Source: Allobosea robiniae (lineage in GTDB: Bacteria > Pseudomonadota > Alphaproteobacteria > Rhizobiales > Beijerinckiaceae). From it: a DNA stretch of 64,000 nucleotides. Shown in pieces: positions 1 through 8,802 of this stretch; the stretch's first letter is position 1, and every line of letters begins with the position of its first letter. The translations under genes and the position numbers were made by a program. Location of the stretch: NCBI RefSeq assembly GCF_900102525.1, contig NZ_FNBZ01000004.1, positions 1-64,000 of the forward strand, read 5' to 3'. A model generated the notes under the pieces. It worked only from the letters and a program-made list of their open reading frames with translations. It made no database searches and was not told the DNA's origin.

Positions 1-86
1 CCGTCCGGCGAACCGGCATCAGCCTCAGCGTCCTTAGGAAGCGCAGAAGAGGCGCCGCTCAGCGGCGGCGCCGTCTCGATGGCCGG

Positions 87-116
87 TTTATAGGCGGGAC
101 CCCTTTCTCCTGTCAA
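87..116 (-). promoter_or_regulatory. Strong sigma70-type promoter firing leftward out of the window
   Basis: On the minus strand a perfect -35 TTGACA (111-116) is separated by 18 bases from -10 TATAAA (87-92), so transcription would begin near position 80 and run off the left edge. Near-consensus hexamers are unusual in high-GC alphaproteobacteria and are typical of rRNA, tRNA or other highly expressed stable-RNA genes. The driven gene is not in the window. Downstream, a GC-rich inverted repeat (around 51-73) would lie in the leader. The stable-RNA role is inference. Confidence 0.6.
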
Positions 117-153
117 CGCGCTTTTTGAAAGTTTTTCGACAAAAATGGGTTTC

Positions 154-170
154 GTCATTATTCCAATGAC
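154..170. promoter_or_regulatory. Operator-like inverted repeat GTCATT-N5-AATGAC
   Basis: A perfect 6-base inverted repeat (154-159 and 165-170) with a 5-base centre lies about 40 bases upstream of the -35 box at 111-116. Outer bases also pair (TTTCGTC at 150-156 with GACGAAA at 174-180). This could be a regulator-binding site for the leftward promoter or a cruciform. No binding protein can be named. Confidence 0.3.
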
Positions 171-297
171 TTAGACGAAAGTCGCAGTTTTCGACCCCTC
201 GATAAGGGCCCCCCAGGCCCTCTTCTGCTGCCAGTCCTCTGTCCACGTCATCCGAGACGTTCCGGACGGCCCACAAAAGTCGGAGGCAGGCGGATCT

Positions 298-1164
298 TCA
301 GGGAAGAGAAGCAGCTTCGCTCAAGGCTTCCGCCAGGAAGGTGCTGAGCGCTGCGACGGCGGCCGAGGCGCGCCCCGGCGCCAGGTGGAGCGCGATCTCG
401 GAGGCCGGCAGGACAGGCAAGCCATGTTCGGCACCCAGCAACTGCAGGCCGGGACGGGCTGTACCCGCCTTGACCACGGTGAGCGCCACGCCGGAAGCGA
501 CCATCGCCTCGACGGCGCCAATGCTCGACGAGGAGAACAGGATGCGCCAGCGCAGGCCCGCCTCGTTCAACGCTTCGAGCGCCCATTCGCGGAACATGTT
601 GGGCGCCTTGAGCAAGGCGAGCTGCAAGGGTTCCTCCAACGAGAAGGCGATGCGATCCGAGCAGGCCCAGGCCGTCTGCTCCTTGCGCAGGACCTCGCCG
701 CGCCCATTGCCGGCCTTCTGGGTCGCGAGAACGAGATCGAACTCTTCGCCAAGGCTGTTCAGGAGATCGCGCGTGAAACCCGTCGTGACCTCGAGCTCGA
801 CGTCCGGATGCGAGCGCGCGAAGCGCGCCAGCGTCTCCGGCAGGACGATGGTGGCGTAATCGTCCATCACCGCGAGCCGGACCCGGCCGCTGACGCTCTG
901 CGCATTGATGACGTCGAGCGCCTCGTCATGCAGCGCGACGATGCGGCGGGCATAGCCAAGGAACTGTTCGCCCGCGCGCGTGAGAAGAACTTCGTGCGGC
1001 GAGCGCTGCAACAGCGTCTGGCCGACCAGCTCCTCGAGGCGGCGGATCTGGGTGCTGACGGTCGACTGGCTGCGGAACAATGCAGTCGCGGCGCGCGTGA
1101 AGCTCCTGAGTTCCGCAACCGTGACGAAGCTGCGCAACAGGTCGACGTCGATATTGCGCAGCAT
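298..1164 (-). CDS. LysR-family transcriptional regulator
   Basis: 288 residues, the normal LysR length. Residues 1-65 form the winged helix-turn-helix (LLRSFVTVAE, then the SQSTVSTQIRRLEE recognition helix), followed by a linker helix and a periplasmic-binding-like effector domain from about residue 90. The gene is divergent from ilvD across a 217-base gap, the usual arrangement for a LysR protein that autoregulates and may control its neighbour. Effector and target are unknown, and regulation of ilvD is inferred only from position. Confidence 0.9.
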   Translation of the reverse strand: MLRNIDVDLLRSFVTVAELRSFTRAATALFRSQSTVSTQIRRLEELVGQTLLQRSPHEVLLTRAGEQFLGYARRIVALHDEALDVINAQSVSGRVRLAVMDDYATIVLPETLARFARSHPDVELEVTTGFTRDLLNSLGEEFDLVLATQKAGNGRGEVLRKEQTAWACSDRIAFSLEEPLQLALLKAPNMFREWALEALNEAGLRWRILFSSSSIGAVEAMVASGVALTVVKAGTARPGLQLLGAEHGLPVLPASEIALHLAPGRASAAVAALSTFLAEALSEAASLP

Positions 1165-1381
1165 GGTGCAACGCCCTCACCTCATAACCATCAAGCGGGA
1201 GCCGTTATCGCAATTCGGAAACCATCTGTCCCGTAGGCAAGGCCGAGGGGCCGCCATGCACGGCGCCGATCATGGAAATCGAAGAATTCAATTTTGTCGC
1301 AGGGCGCGGGGGCGATAGCCTGTCGCGCAACGGGACAATCAGAGCCCAAACCGCCGAGCCCGAGACCGGAGACGCTTAGCA

Positions 1382-3223
1382 ATGCCTCGCTTGAGATCCG
1401 CCACCTCCACCCATGGCCGCAACATGGCCGGCGCCCGCGGCCTGTGGCGCGCAACCGGCATGAAGGACAGCGATTTCGGCAAGCCGATCGTCGCGGTGGT
1501 CAATTCCTTCACCCAGTTCGTGCCGGGCCATGTCCATCTCCAGGACCTCGGCCAATTGGTGGCGCGCGAGATCGAGAAGGCCGGCGGCGTCGCCAAGGAG
1601 TTCAACACGATCGCGGTCGATGACGGCATCGCGATGGGCCATGACGGCATGCTCTACAGCCTGCCCTCGCGCGAGCTGATCGCCGACAGCGTCGAATACA
1701 TGGTCAACGCGCATTGCGCCGATGCGATGGTCTGCATCTCCAACTGCGACAAGATCACGCCCGGCATGCTGATGGCCTCGATGCGCCTGAATATCCCGAC
1801 CGTGTTCGTCTCGGGCGGGCCGATGGAGGCCGGCAAGTTCATCGCCGAGGGCGTGCTGAAGAAGGTCGATCTCGTCGATGCGATGATCGCGGCGGCCGAC
1901 GACAAGTATACCGACGCCGAGGTCGATGTGATCGAGCGCTCGGCCTGCCCGACCTGCGGCTCCTGCTCGGGCATGTTCACCGCCAATTCGATGAACTGCC
2001 TGACGGAGGCGCTCGGTCTCGCCCTGCCGGGCAACGGCTCGACGCTCGCCACCCATGCCGATCGCAAGCGCCTCTTCGTCCAGGCTGGCCACCTGATCGT
2101 CGATCTCGCCCGCCGCTATTACGAGCAGGACGACGAGAGCGTGCTGCCGCGCAAGGTCGGCTCGTTCAAGGCCTTCGAGAACGCGATGACGCTCGACATC
2201 GCCATGGGCGGCTCGACCAACACGGTGCTGCATCTGCTGGCCGCAGCGCACGAGGCCGAGATCGACTTCACCATGGCCGATATCGACCGGCTCTCGCGCC
2301 GCGTGCCCGTGCTCTGCAAGGTCGCGCCCGCCGTTGCCGACGTGCATATGGAAGACGTGCATCGCGCCGGCGGGATCATGGCGATCCTCGGCGAACTGGA
2401 CCGCGCCGGGCTGATCGACACCTCGCTGCCGACCGTACACAGCACGACGATGGCGGACGCGCTGGCGCGCTGGGACATCACGCAGACCGAGAGCGAGGCG
2501 GTGCGCTCCTTCTATAGCGCAGCGCCCGGCGGCGTGCCGACGCAGACCGCCTTCAGCCAGGACCGCCGCTTCGCCGAGCTCGACGCCGACCGCGAGAAGG
2601 GCGTGATCCGCAGCGCGGAGCATGCCTATTCGAAGGATGGCGGCCTCGCCGTTCTGTTCGGCAACATCGCGCTCGACGGCTGCATCGTGAAGACGGCCGG
2701 CGTCGATGCCTCGATCCTCAAGTTCTCCGGGCCGGCCGTGATCTTCGAGAGCCAGGACGCGGCGGTCGAAGGCATCCTCAACCGCAAGGTCAAGGAAGGC
2801 GATATCGTGCTGATCCGCTACGAGGGGCCGCGCGGCGGGCCGGGCATGCAGGAAATGCTCTATCCGACGAGCTATCTGAAGTCGAAGGGGCTGGGCAAAG
2901 CCTGCGCGCTGATCACCGACGGGCGCTTCTCGGGCGGCTCGTCGGGCCTCTCGATCGGCCATGTCTCGCCGGAAGCGGCCGAGGGCGGCGCGATCGGCCT
3001 GGTCGAGAGCGGCGACATCATCGCGATCGACATCCCCAATCGCAGCATCTCGCTCCAAGTTTCCGACGAGGAACTGGCGCGTCGTCGTGCGGCGATGGAG
3101 GCCAAGGGCAAGGATGCCTGGAAGCCGGCCGCGCCGCGCAAGCGCAAGGTCACCACTGCGCTGAGGGCCTATGCCGCGACGACGACGAGCGCGGCCAAGG
3201 GCGCGGTGCGCGTCGTCGATTGA
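1382..3223 (+). CDS. ilvD: Dihydroxy-acid dehydratase
   Basis: 613 residues, full length for IlvD. It dehydrates 2,3-dihydroxy-3-methyl acids to 2-keto acids, the third step of valine, isoleucine and leucine synthesis, in the cytoplasm with an Fe-S cluster and Mg2+. Visible motifs are [13 protein letters not shown] (first cluster cysteines), the [19 protein letters not shown] block with further cluster cysteines, and [12 protein letters not shown]. The ATG at 1382 has GGAG about 10 bases upstream. It stands alone as a single-gene unit with a hairpin after it. The C-terminal 25 residues form a basic/alanine-rich tail beyond the catalytic fold. Confidence 0.97.
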   Translation: MPRLRSATSTHGRNMAGARGLWRATGMKDSDFGKPIVAVVNSFTQFVPGHVHLQDLGQLVAREIEKAGGVAKEFNTIAVDDGIAMGHDGMLYSLPSRELIADSVEYMVNAHCADAMVCISNCDKITPGMLMASMRLNIPTVFVSGGPMEAGKFIAEGVLKKVDLVDAMIAAADDKYTDAEVDVIERSACPTCGSCSGMFTANSMNCLTEALGLALPGNGSTLATHADRKRLFVQAGHLIVDLARRYYEQDDESVLPRKVGSFKAFENAMTLDIAMGGSTNTVLHLLAAAHEAEIDFTMADIDRLSRRVPVLCKVAPAVADVHMEDVHRAGGIMAILGELDRAGLIDTSLPTVHSTTMADALARWDITQTESEAVRSFYSAAPGGVPTQTAFSQDRRFAELDADREKGVIRSAEHAYSKDGGLAVLFGNIALDGCIVKTAGVDASILKFSGPAVIFESQDAAVEGILNRKVKEGDIVLIRYEGPRGGPGMQEMLYPTSYLKSKGLGKACALITDGRFSGGSSGLSIGHVSPEAAEGGAIGLVESGDIIAIDIPNRSISLQVSDEELARRRAAMEAKGKDAWKPAAPRKRKVTTALRAYAATTTSAAKGAVRVVD

Positions 3224-3231
3224 TGATGACC

Positions 3232-3260
3232 GACCGCCCGGCCAACGCGGCCGGGCGGTC
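3232..3260 (+). terminator. GC-rich hairpin after ilvD
   Basis: A perfect 12-bp stem (3232-3243 with 3249-3260) and a 5-base AACGC loop begin eight bases after the ilvD stop. No T-run follows, so it may act as a weak or factor-dependent terminator or stabilise the 3' end of the message. Confidence 0.6.
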
Positions 3261-3414
3261 CTCGCTAGATCGAAATTCCCCAATCGCGCGGCTTGAAAAG
3301 ACGTTTCTGCCTTTTGCATGAAAACAGCCAATCTGACGGCAGATTGACATTGCCCAGACAATCGCGATCCGCCTATTGAGCCTGCACTATATTTAAGCAG
3401 CCCAATCGGCCGTC

Positions 3415-4521
3415 ATGAGTTCCGCTTCCCCTCCTTCGCCCGCGAGCCGGCGCTCGCATTTCCGGTTCTTCGTGCCGATCCTGGCCGGTGCAACCTGGCG
3501 CGACCGGCTGGTCTCCTGCGTCGGCGCGCTCGTCTGCGTCGGCGCGACCGGGCTGATCTGCGGCCTGCTGCTCGGCAATGACCCGCATCTGCCGCTTCTC
3601 GTGGCACCGATGGGTGCGTCAGCTCTGCTGCTTTTCGCGATCCCGTCGAGTCCGCTGGCGCAGCCCTGGCCGATCGTCGGCGGCAACACCGTCTCAGCCC
3701 TGATCGGCCTCCTCGTCAGCCGTTATGTGCCGGAGCCGGCGGTGGCTGCCGGCTGTGCGGTGGCGCTCGCGATCGCAGCAATGTCGCTTTTGCGCTGCCT
3801 GCATCCGCCGGGTGGAGCGGCGGCGCTGACCGCTGCGCTCGGCGGCCCCGCCGTCGCGACCTACGGGCTCGGCTTCGCCTTCGTCCCGGTCGGGCTCAAC
3901 GCGCTCGTGCTGACCCTGCTCGGCGTGGCGTTCCACCGCTTCTCCAGCCACAGCTATCCGCATCGCGCACCAGCACCGGCGAACACCCACGGCACGAAGG
4001 ACCCGCCCCCCGGCCAGCGCGTCGGCTTCAACGAGGACGATATCGACGCCGCGCTGAGCGATGTCGGAGAGGCCTTTGACATCGACCGCGAGGATCTCGA
4101 CCGGCTGCTCCGGCGCGTCGAACTCCACGCGCTGGCGCGCAAGCGCGAGCTGCCGCGCTGCGCCGACATCATGTCCCGCGATCTCGTCCGCGTCGACCAG
4201 CACGACGATATCGAGACCGCCCGCCGTTTGCTGCTGGAGCATGCCATCCGCACCCTGCCCGTTGTCGATCGCGAGAACCGGCTGCTCGGCACGGTCGGCC
4301 TGCGCGAACTCACCCATCCCGGCCTGCGCGTTCGCGACGTGATGTCCCCTGCCGTGATCGCGCGCCCCGACGAGCCCGCCGTCGATCTCATCGCCGCCCT
4401 CACCGATGGCAGCCATCACGCCGTCATCGTCGTCGATGACGGCGAGCGTCTGGTCGGGCTCGTCAGCCAGAGCGATCTTCTGGCGATGCTGCTGCGACCG
4501 CTCCGACGTGAAGCGGCCTGA
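3415..4521 (+). CDS. HPP-family membrane protein with tandem CBS domains
   Basis: 368 residues. The N-terminal half (about 25-175) has four hydrophobic segments and the family signature HPPGGAAALTAALGG near residue 130. The C-terminal half carries two CBS motifs (ADIMSRDLVRVDQHDDIETARRLL and VRDVMSPAVIARPDEPAVDLI), which in other proteins bind adenine nucleotides. HPP proteins are inner-membrane proteins, and some have been linked to nitrite transport. The fusion to CBS suggests energy-state gating, which is inference. It is a single gene between ilvD and a secreted protein gene. Confidence 0.88.
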   Translation: MSSASPPSPASRRSHFRFFVPILAGATWRDRLVSCVGALVCVGATGLICGLLLGNDPHLPLLVAPMGASALLLFAIPSSPLAQPWPIVGGNTVSALIGLLVSRYVPEPAVAAGCAVALAIAAMSLLRCLHPPGGAAALTAALGGPAVATYGLGFAFVPVGLNALVLTLLGVAFHRFSSHSYPHRAPAPANTHGTKDPPPGQRVGFNEDDIDAALSDVGEAFDIDREDLDRLLRRVELHALARKRELPRCADIMSRDLVRVDQHDDIETARRLLLEHAIRTLPVVDRENRLLGTVGLRELTHPGLRVRDVMSPAVIARPDEPAVDLIAALTDGSHHAVIVVDDGERLVGLVSQSDLLAMLLRPLRREAA

Positions 4522-4590
4522 AAAAAGCGGGTTTCCCCCGGCTGCCATCCTGCTCTAGCCTTGTGGCGGGATATCAACGGAGGAATCCTG

Positions 4591-5526
4591 ATGCGGGCTG
4601 CGATCGTCGCCCTGAGCTGCCTTCTGTCGCTGCCGGCGGCAGCCGCAGGTCCTTTCGGCAAGATCGCCGTCGGCAACTGGTCGGGCGGCACCTTCACCAA
4701 CGACCAGAGCGGTGCCTTCTCGCATTGCGCCGTCAGCGCCCGCTACAAGAGCGGGGTGACGATGCTGACCTCGGTGACCGCGCAATTCTCCTGGCTGCTC
4801 GGCTTCTCGAAGCCCGAATGGAAGCTGAGAACCGGCGAGACGCTGAAGCTACGGCTCGTCTTCGACCGCAGCTCGACCATCGAGGTGACCGCCAACATCA
4901 AGTCGCCGACGCTCGTCACGATCGCCATGCCGGCGCAGTCCACCCTGATCAATGCCTTCCGGCAGGGGCGCTATCTCGAGCTGGTGGCCAATGACGCGCG
5001 CTATACCTTCGCGCTGACCTCGACCGGCGAGATGCTGCCGGCGTTGGTCGAATGCGTAAAGCAGAGCGCCAATGTGCGCGGCCCGGTCTCACCCGGCGCG
5101 CCCGTCCGGGCCCAGACACCGGAAGCCACGGAGAAGGAGCGCGCGGCGCGGGCCGAGAAGAAGGCCTTGCTGGAGAAGACACGCGACCTGATCCGCAGCA
5201 AGATGCTGGCCTGCATCGGCCGCGAGGGCGCGCCGATGCTGCTCACCGACGAGAAGGCAGAGGTCGTCGCCAAGGCCGCCATGCTGTTCTGCAAGGGCGA
5301 TGTCGACGCCCTGACCCATGCCACAATCGAGATCATCGAAACCGAGGACGGCCGGCCGACCAATCGCAATGCCGTGCGCGAGGCCGCGGAAAAGCGGGTC
5401 CAGGAGGTGGTGACCGCCCATGTCATCCGCACCCGCGGCGAGATGATCGGCAAGGGGCAGAGGCCCGGCAATCCGGCGCCGAGCCGGCCGGCCGAGCCGG
5501 GATCGCGCCCCTCCCAGTCGCTTTAG
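4591..5526 (+). CDS. Secreted protein of unknown function
   Basis: 311 residues from the ATG at 4591, chosen because GGAGG lies 7-11 bases upstream and the product then starts with a clean signal peptide (MRAAIVALSCLLSLPAAAAG). An upstream TTG at 4561 would hide this signal. The mature part has a beta-rich N-terminal half, a charged Ala/Glu/Lys helix around 185-215, and two cysteines in the C-terminal helical region. I do not recognise a family. It is convergent with the next gene, with a shared terminator between them. Confidence 0.75.
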   Translation: MRAAIVALSCLLSLPAAAAGPFGKIAVGNWSGGTFTNDQSGAFSHCAVSARYKSGVTMLTSVTAQFSWLLGFSKPEWKLRTGETLKLRLVFDRSSTIEVTANIKSPTLVTIAMPAQSTLINAFRQGRYLELVANDARYTFALTSTGEMLPALVECVKQSANVRGPVSPGAPVRAQTPEATEKERAARAEKKALLEKTRDLIRSKMLACIGREGAPMLLTDEKAEVVAKAAMLFCKGDVDALTHATIEIIETEDGRPTNRNAVREAAEKRVQEVVTAHVIRTRGEMIGKGQRPGNPAPSRPAEPGSRPSQSL

Positions 5527-5534
5527 AAACGCGA

Positions 5535-5560
5535 AACGCCGCGCCTTCCGGCGCGGCGTT
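5535..5560. terminator. Bidirectional terminator hairpin
   Basis: A perfect 11-bp stem (AACGCCGCGCC at 5535-5545, GGCGCGGCGTT at 5550-5560) with a TTCC tetraloop lies between two convergent genes. Short A- and T-rich flanks on both sides fit termination in both directions. Confidence 0.7.
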
Positions 5561-5585
5561 CCCGAAACAGATACCCTGCCGAGGA

Positions 5586-6068
5586 TCAGCCCTTCAGCTT
5601 GGTGTTGCACTGGCTCCAGTAGCCGCCGCCCTTCTCGATCCACTTGAGATCGCCATTGGCATTGGCAGCCTTGTTGGCATTGTACTGATCGACGCAGGTC
5701 TTGAGACGCGCCTTGCCGGCGGTCTCGCTCGAATATTTCTGCGAAACCGCCTTCGGGAAGATCGCGGCCTTGGCCTTGCCCGCCGGCATCGCCGCGGGCT
5801 TGGCAGCCGACCCGGCCGGCATCGCGGAAGCGGCTGGCTTCGCCGGCTCGGCCGGCATGGCAGCGGCTGCCTCGTCGTCAGCGGCGTCGTCGTCGCCGCA
5901 CTGGGCCTTGCGGAAGTCGTTCCACTTCTGGCCCTTCAGCGTATTGGCCTTCTTGGCGTCCTGATACTTGACGCTGCATTCCTTCATGGTCAGCGCCGAG
6001 GCGGGCGCCACGGAGAAGGAAACGAGCGCGAAGGCCGATGCGGATGCGAGAATGAGAGTCCTGAACAT
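5586..6068 (-). CDS. Small secreted protein with two Cys-helix repeats (PsiF-like layout)
   Basis: 160 residues from the ATG at 6068, preceded by GGAG at good spacing. It has a signal peptide (MFRTLILASASAFALVSFSV, cleavage near ASA-LT). Two copies of a Cys-containing helical motif (MKECSVKYQDAKKAN...FRKAQC and LKTCVDQYNANKAAN...YWSQC) flank a low-complexity Ala/Pro/Met/Lys linker. The layout resembles PsiF-repeat and related small periplasmic proteins, but the match is weak and no function is assigned. Confidence 0.75.
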   Translation of the reverse strand: MFRTLILASASAFALVSFSVAPASALTMKECSVKYQDAKKANTLKGQKWNDFRKAQCGDDDAADDEAAAAMPAEPAKPAASAMPAGSAAKPAAMPAGKAKAAIFPKAVSQKYSSETAGKARLKTCVDQYNANKAANANGDLKWIEKGGGYWSQCNTKLKG

Positions 6069-6303
6069 GGCGTTCTCCATGGCAAAGCGTGCTGCCGCCG
6101 GTCGGCATGCCACTCCGATTTGCGCCCCGAAGCAAGTCCCCTCCGGCGCGCGAACAATGCTTCGGACCACAAGATGTTCCTTTTCGGGCGAATTCCCGCT
6201 CAGTAGTCCCTGAGACGCTCGCGGATGGCGAAACACGCCGGCCCCTTGCAGGGCATCACTATTTCCCTGCTATATGACGGCCCGCCAAACCCCTGGAGAC
6301 GAC

Positions 6304-6747
6304 ATGGCACGGCCGTCAGACGCCGCGAAGGACCGCGAGCTCATCCGCATCCTCACCGAGAATGCGCGCTTGCCGCTGTCCGAGATCGCCAAGCAGCTTG
6401 GCGTCTCCCGGGCGACAGCGCAGGGGCGGCTGAGCCGGCTCGAACGCGACGGAGTGATCGCCGGCTACACCACGATCCTCGGCAAGGCGAGCCGGCCTGC
6501 GACGACGATCGCGGCCCTGATCCTGATCGAGCTGGAGATGAAACAGCAGGGCGGCGTGGTCGCTGCGCTGAAAAAACGGCCGGAAATCGTGCAATGTCAC
6601 ACGTTGAGCGGTCATTTCGACCTCAGCGTCAAGATCGAATGCGAGACCTCCAGCGACCTCGACACGATCATCGACTGGATCGCCGAGATGGAAGGCGTGC
6701 GCCGGACGACATCCTCGGTGATTCTAGCCCGCAAGTTCGAACGCTGA
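6304..6747 (+). CDS. Lrp/AsnC-family transcriptional regulator
   Basis: 147 residues from the ATG at 6304, selected over an upstream ATG at 6274 because GGAG sits at 6295-6298. The N-terminal helix-turn-helix (LSEIAKQLGVSRATAQGRLSRLERDGVIAGY) is followed by the RAM/AsnC effector domain with the usual beta-alpha-beta-beta-alpha-beta order. It lies 181 bases upstream of a saccharopine-dehydrogenase-like gene on the same strand. Lrp-type regulators often control an adjacent amino-acid catabolic gene, so a lysine-related ligand is plausible but not shown. Confidence 0.92.
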   Translation: MARPSDAAKDRELIRILTENARLPLSEIAKQLGVSRATAQGRLSRLERDGVIAGYTTILGKASRPATTIAALILIELEMKQQGGVVAALKKRPEIVQCHTLSGHFDLSVKIECETSSDLDTIIDWIAEMEGVRRTTSSVILARKFER

Positions 6748-6928
6748 GGGCGAGGCGGCCGGCGGCTTGCGGCGTTTCCCATCGTCTTGGTTCATTACCC
6801 ATCGAACTGAAACACCATAACGCGCTCCTCCGACGATCCGCCCGTTAAAGCCGGCACGGCTCGCGGCGATGCTCCGTATCGAGGGGAAGGCTCCTGGCCG
6901 ACCCGACACTCAACCAGGAGATCGCGAC

Positions 6929-8056
6929 ATGACCATCCAGAAGCGCATTGCCGTGCTCGGCGCCGGCCAGATCGGCGTCATCATCGCCGGCATGCTGGCC
7001 GAGCAGGGCCATCAGGTGACGCTGGCCGACGCCTCCGCCGCGCAGCTCAAGCACGCCGCTGGCGGCCGCTTCGCCACCGAGACCGTCGATGCTTCCAATC
7101 TCGACGCGCTGCGCGTCTTCCTGAAAGACCGCGACATCGTCGTCAGCGCCTGCCCGTACTTCCTGAACAAGGGCATCGCCAAGGTCGCGGCCGAGACCAA
7201 GACCCATTATTTCGACCTGACCGAGGACGTCGCCACCACTTCCTACATCAAGGAACTCGGTGAGACCTCGGATGTCGCGCTGGTGCCGCAATGCGGCCTG
7301 GCTCCCGGCTTCATCTGCATCCTCGGCGCCGACATGGCCGCGCGCTTCGAGAATGTCCGCGCGATCAAGATGCGCGTCGGCGCGCTGCCGCTCTATCCGA
7401 CCAATGCACTGCGCTACAACGTGACCTGGTCGGTCGACGGCCTGATCAACGAATACTGCAACCCTTGCGAGATCGTCTTCGACGGCCAGCCGACCCTGGT
7501 GCCGGCGCTCGAAGGCATCGAGAGCGTGATGATCGACGGCGTCGCCTACGAGGCCTTCAACACCTCGGGTGGCCTCGGCACGCTGACCGAGACGCTCGCT
7601 GGCAAGGTCCGCAACATGAGCTACAAGACGCTGCGCTATCCCGGCCATGCCGAGATCATGAAGCTCCTGCTGCGCGACCTCGATCTCGCCGATGACCGCG
7701 AGACGCTCCGCCGCATCCTCACGCACTCCGCACCCTTCACCCGCAAGGACGTGGTCGTGATTTTCGTGACCGGCGTGGGCGAGCGGAACGGCCGCCTGGA
7801 GGAGGAGAGCGTCGTGCTGCGCTATGACGGCAATGACGAGCTCGGTGCGATCCAGCTGACCACCGCCGCCGGCTGCGTCGCGATGGTCGAGCTCTTCCTC
7901 GCCGGCAAGCTGCCCGCCAAGGGCTTCGTGCGCCAGGAGGACGCTGTCCTCGCCGATTTCCTCGCGACCAGGGCCGGCGCCCGGCTGGTCGGCGAAGCGC
8001 GCGGTGTCGACGCGGCCGGCCTGGTGCCGACCGTCGCGATCAAGAGCGCGGCCTGA
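6929..8056 (+). CDS. Saccharopine dehydrogenase family NAD(P)-dependent oxidoreductase
   Basis: 375 residues from the ATG at 6929 (AGGAG 8-12 bases upstream). A Rossmann fold opens the protein (IAVLGAGQIGVIIAGMLAEQG), followed by the saccharopine-dehydrogenase catalytic region (QCGLAPGFICILGADMAARF and NVTWSVDGLINEYCNPCEIV). Members of this branch act on saccharopine, lysine or related amino-acid adducts, so lysine 6-dehydrogenase-like or saccharopine reductase activity are both possible. The Lrp-type regulator upstream supports an amino-acid catabolic role. Confidence 0.88.
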   Translation: MTIQKRIAVLGAGQIGVIIAGMLAEQGHQVTLADASAAQLKHAAGGRFATETVDASNLDALRVFLKDRDIVVSACPYFLNKGIAKVAAETKTHYFDLTEDVATTSYIKELGETSDVALVPQCGLAPGFICILGADMAARFENVRAIKMRVGALPLYPTNALRYNVTWSVDGLINEYCNPCEIVFDGQPTLVPALEGIESVMIDGVAYEAFNTSGGLGTLTETLAGKVRNMSYKTLRYPGHAEIMKLLLRDLDLADDRETLRRILTHSAPFTRKDVVVIFVTGVGERNGRLEEESVVLRYDGNDELGAIQLTTAAGCVAMVELFLAGKLPAKGFVRQEDAVLADFLATRAGARLVGEARGVDAAGLVPTVAIKSAA

Positions 8057-8074
8057 GCGGCTGCTCGCTCACAA

Positions 8075-8101
8075 GTCAGGCTCTGCCCGTCAGAGCCTGA
8101 C
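8075..8101. terminator. Convergent terminator hairpin
   Basis: A perfect 11-bp stem (8075-8085 with 8091-8101) with a CCCGT loop lies between the saccharopine-dehydrogenase-like gene and the convergent HAD gene. It overlaps the HAD stop codon. Confidence 0.6.
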
Positions 8102-8704
8102 GCCCAGACCGCGCAGTTCGGCGCGCAGGTCGATGGGCTCGACGAAATGGATGGCCCGCATGCCGATATCGCGGGCCCCCACCACGTTCTTCTCGCTGTC
8201 GTCGACGAAGATGCAGTCCGCGGCCTTCAGGCCATAGCGATCGAGCAGCACCTCGTAGATCGCCCGCTCCGGCTTCAGCATCCGCTCATGAGCGGAGACG
8301 ACGACGCCGTCAAAACTCTGCAGGAACGGGAAGCGGATCAGGCATTCCGCCCATTTCTCGCGCGAGAAATTGGTGATGGCGTAGACCTTCTCGCCCTGCC
8401 CTTTGAGCTCCTCCAGCACCGCGACGCTGTCGGCGATGGCATGGGGCACGCTGTCGTGCCAGCTCTCGTCGAAGGCGCGAATCTCGCGCTCCCATTCGGG
8501 ATGCTGTTTCACCAGCAGCGCGACGCCCTCCTCCCAGGAGCGGCCACGGTCCTGCTCCAGATTCCAGTCGCCGGTGCAGATGTTCTGCATGAACCAGTCG
8601 AGCCGCTCGGTCTCGGGGATGAGCGCGCGATAGATCAGCCGCGCATCCCAGCGCAGCAGGACATTGCCGACATCGAAGACGACGGTGGGAGTGCTGGAAG
8701 CCAT
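8090..8704 (-). CDS. HAD-superfamily phosphatase (subfamily IA)
   Basis: 204 residues from the ATG at 8704. Motif I is FDVGNVLLRWD near residue 8, of the YihX-like type in which the second acidic position is replaced. Motif II is AITNFS, the motif III lysine is in MLKPERAIYEVLLDRY, and motif IV is IFVDDSEKNVVGA. The helical cap lies between motifs I and II. These enzymes hydrolyse small phosphorylated metabolites such as sugar phosphates, or haloacids. The substrate cannot be read from sequence. Confidence 0.9.
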   Translation of the reverse strand: MASSTPTVVFDVGNVLLRWDARLIYRALIPETERLDWFMQNICTGDWNLEQDRGRSWEEGVALLVKQHPEWEREIRAFDESWHDSVPHAIADSVAVLEELKGQGEKVYAITNFSREKWAECLIRFPFLQSFDGVVVSAHERMLKPERAIYEVLLDRYGLKAADCIFVDDSEKNVVGARDIGMRAIHFVEPIDLRAELRGLGVRL

Positions 8705-8802
8705 GGCCAAACCCGGTTGAAAGGGCCGGCAGGACAAACCATTCACGCGCTTGTGTCCAGACGTGCAGGACAGCAGCCGACCCCATCGTTTATGCCGGGG
8801 TC

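Noticed and set aside
1376-3361. Long minus-strand open frame opposite ilvD
   Set aside because: Arg/Asp/His/Ala-rich translation with no family features; it is the antisense shadow of a clearly recognisable ilvD in high-GC DNA.
5052-6206. 384-codon plus-strand frame across two secreted-protein genes
   Set aside because: It overlaps genes with good starts and signal peptides and passes through the bidirectional terminator hairpin at 5535-5560.
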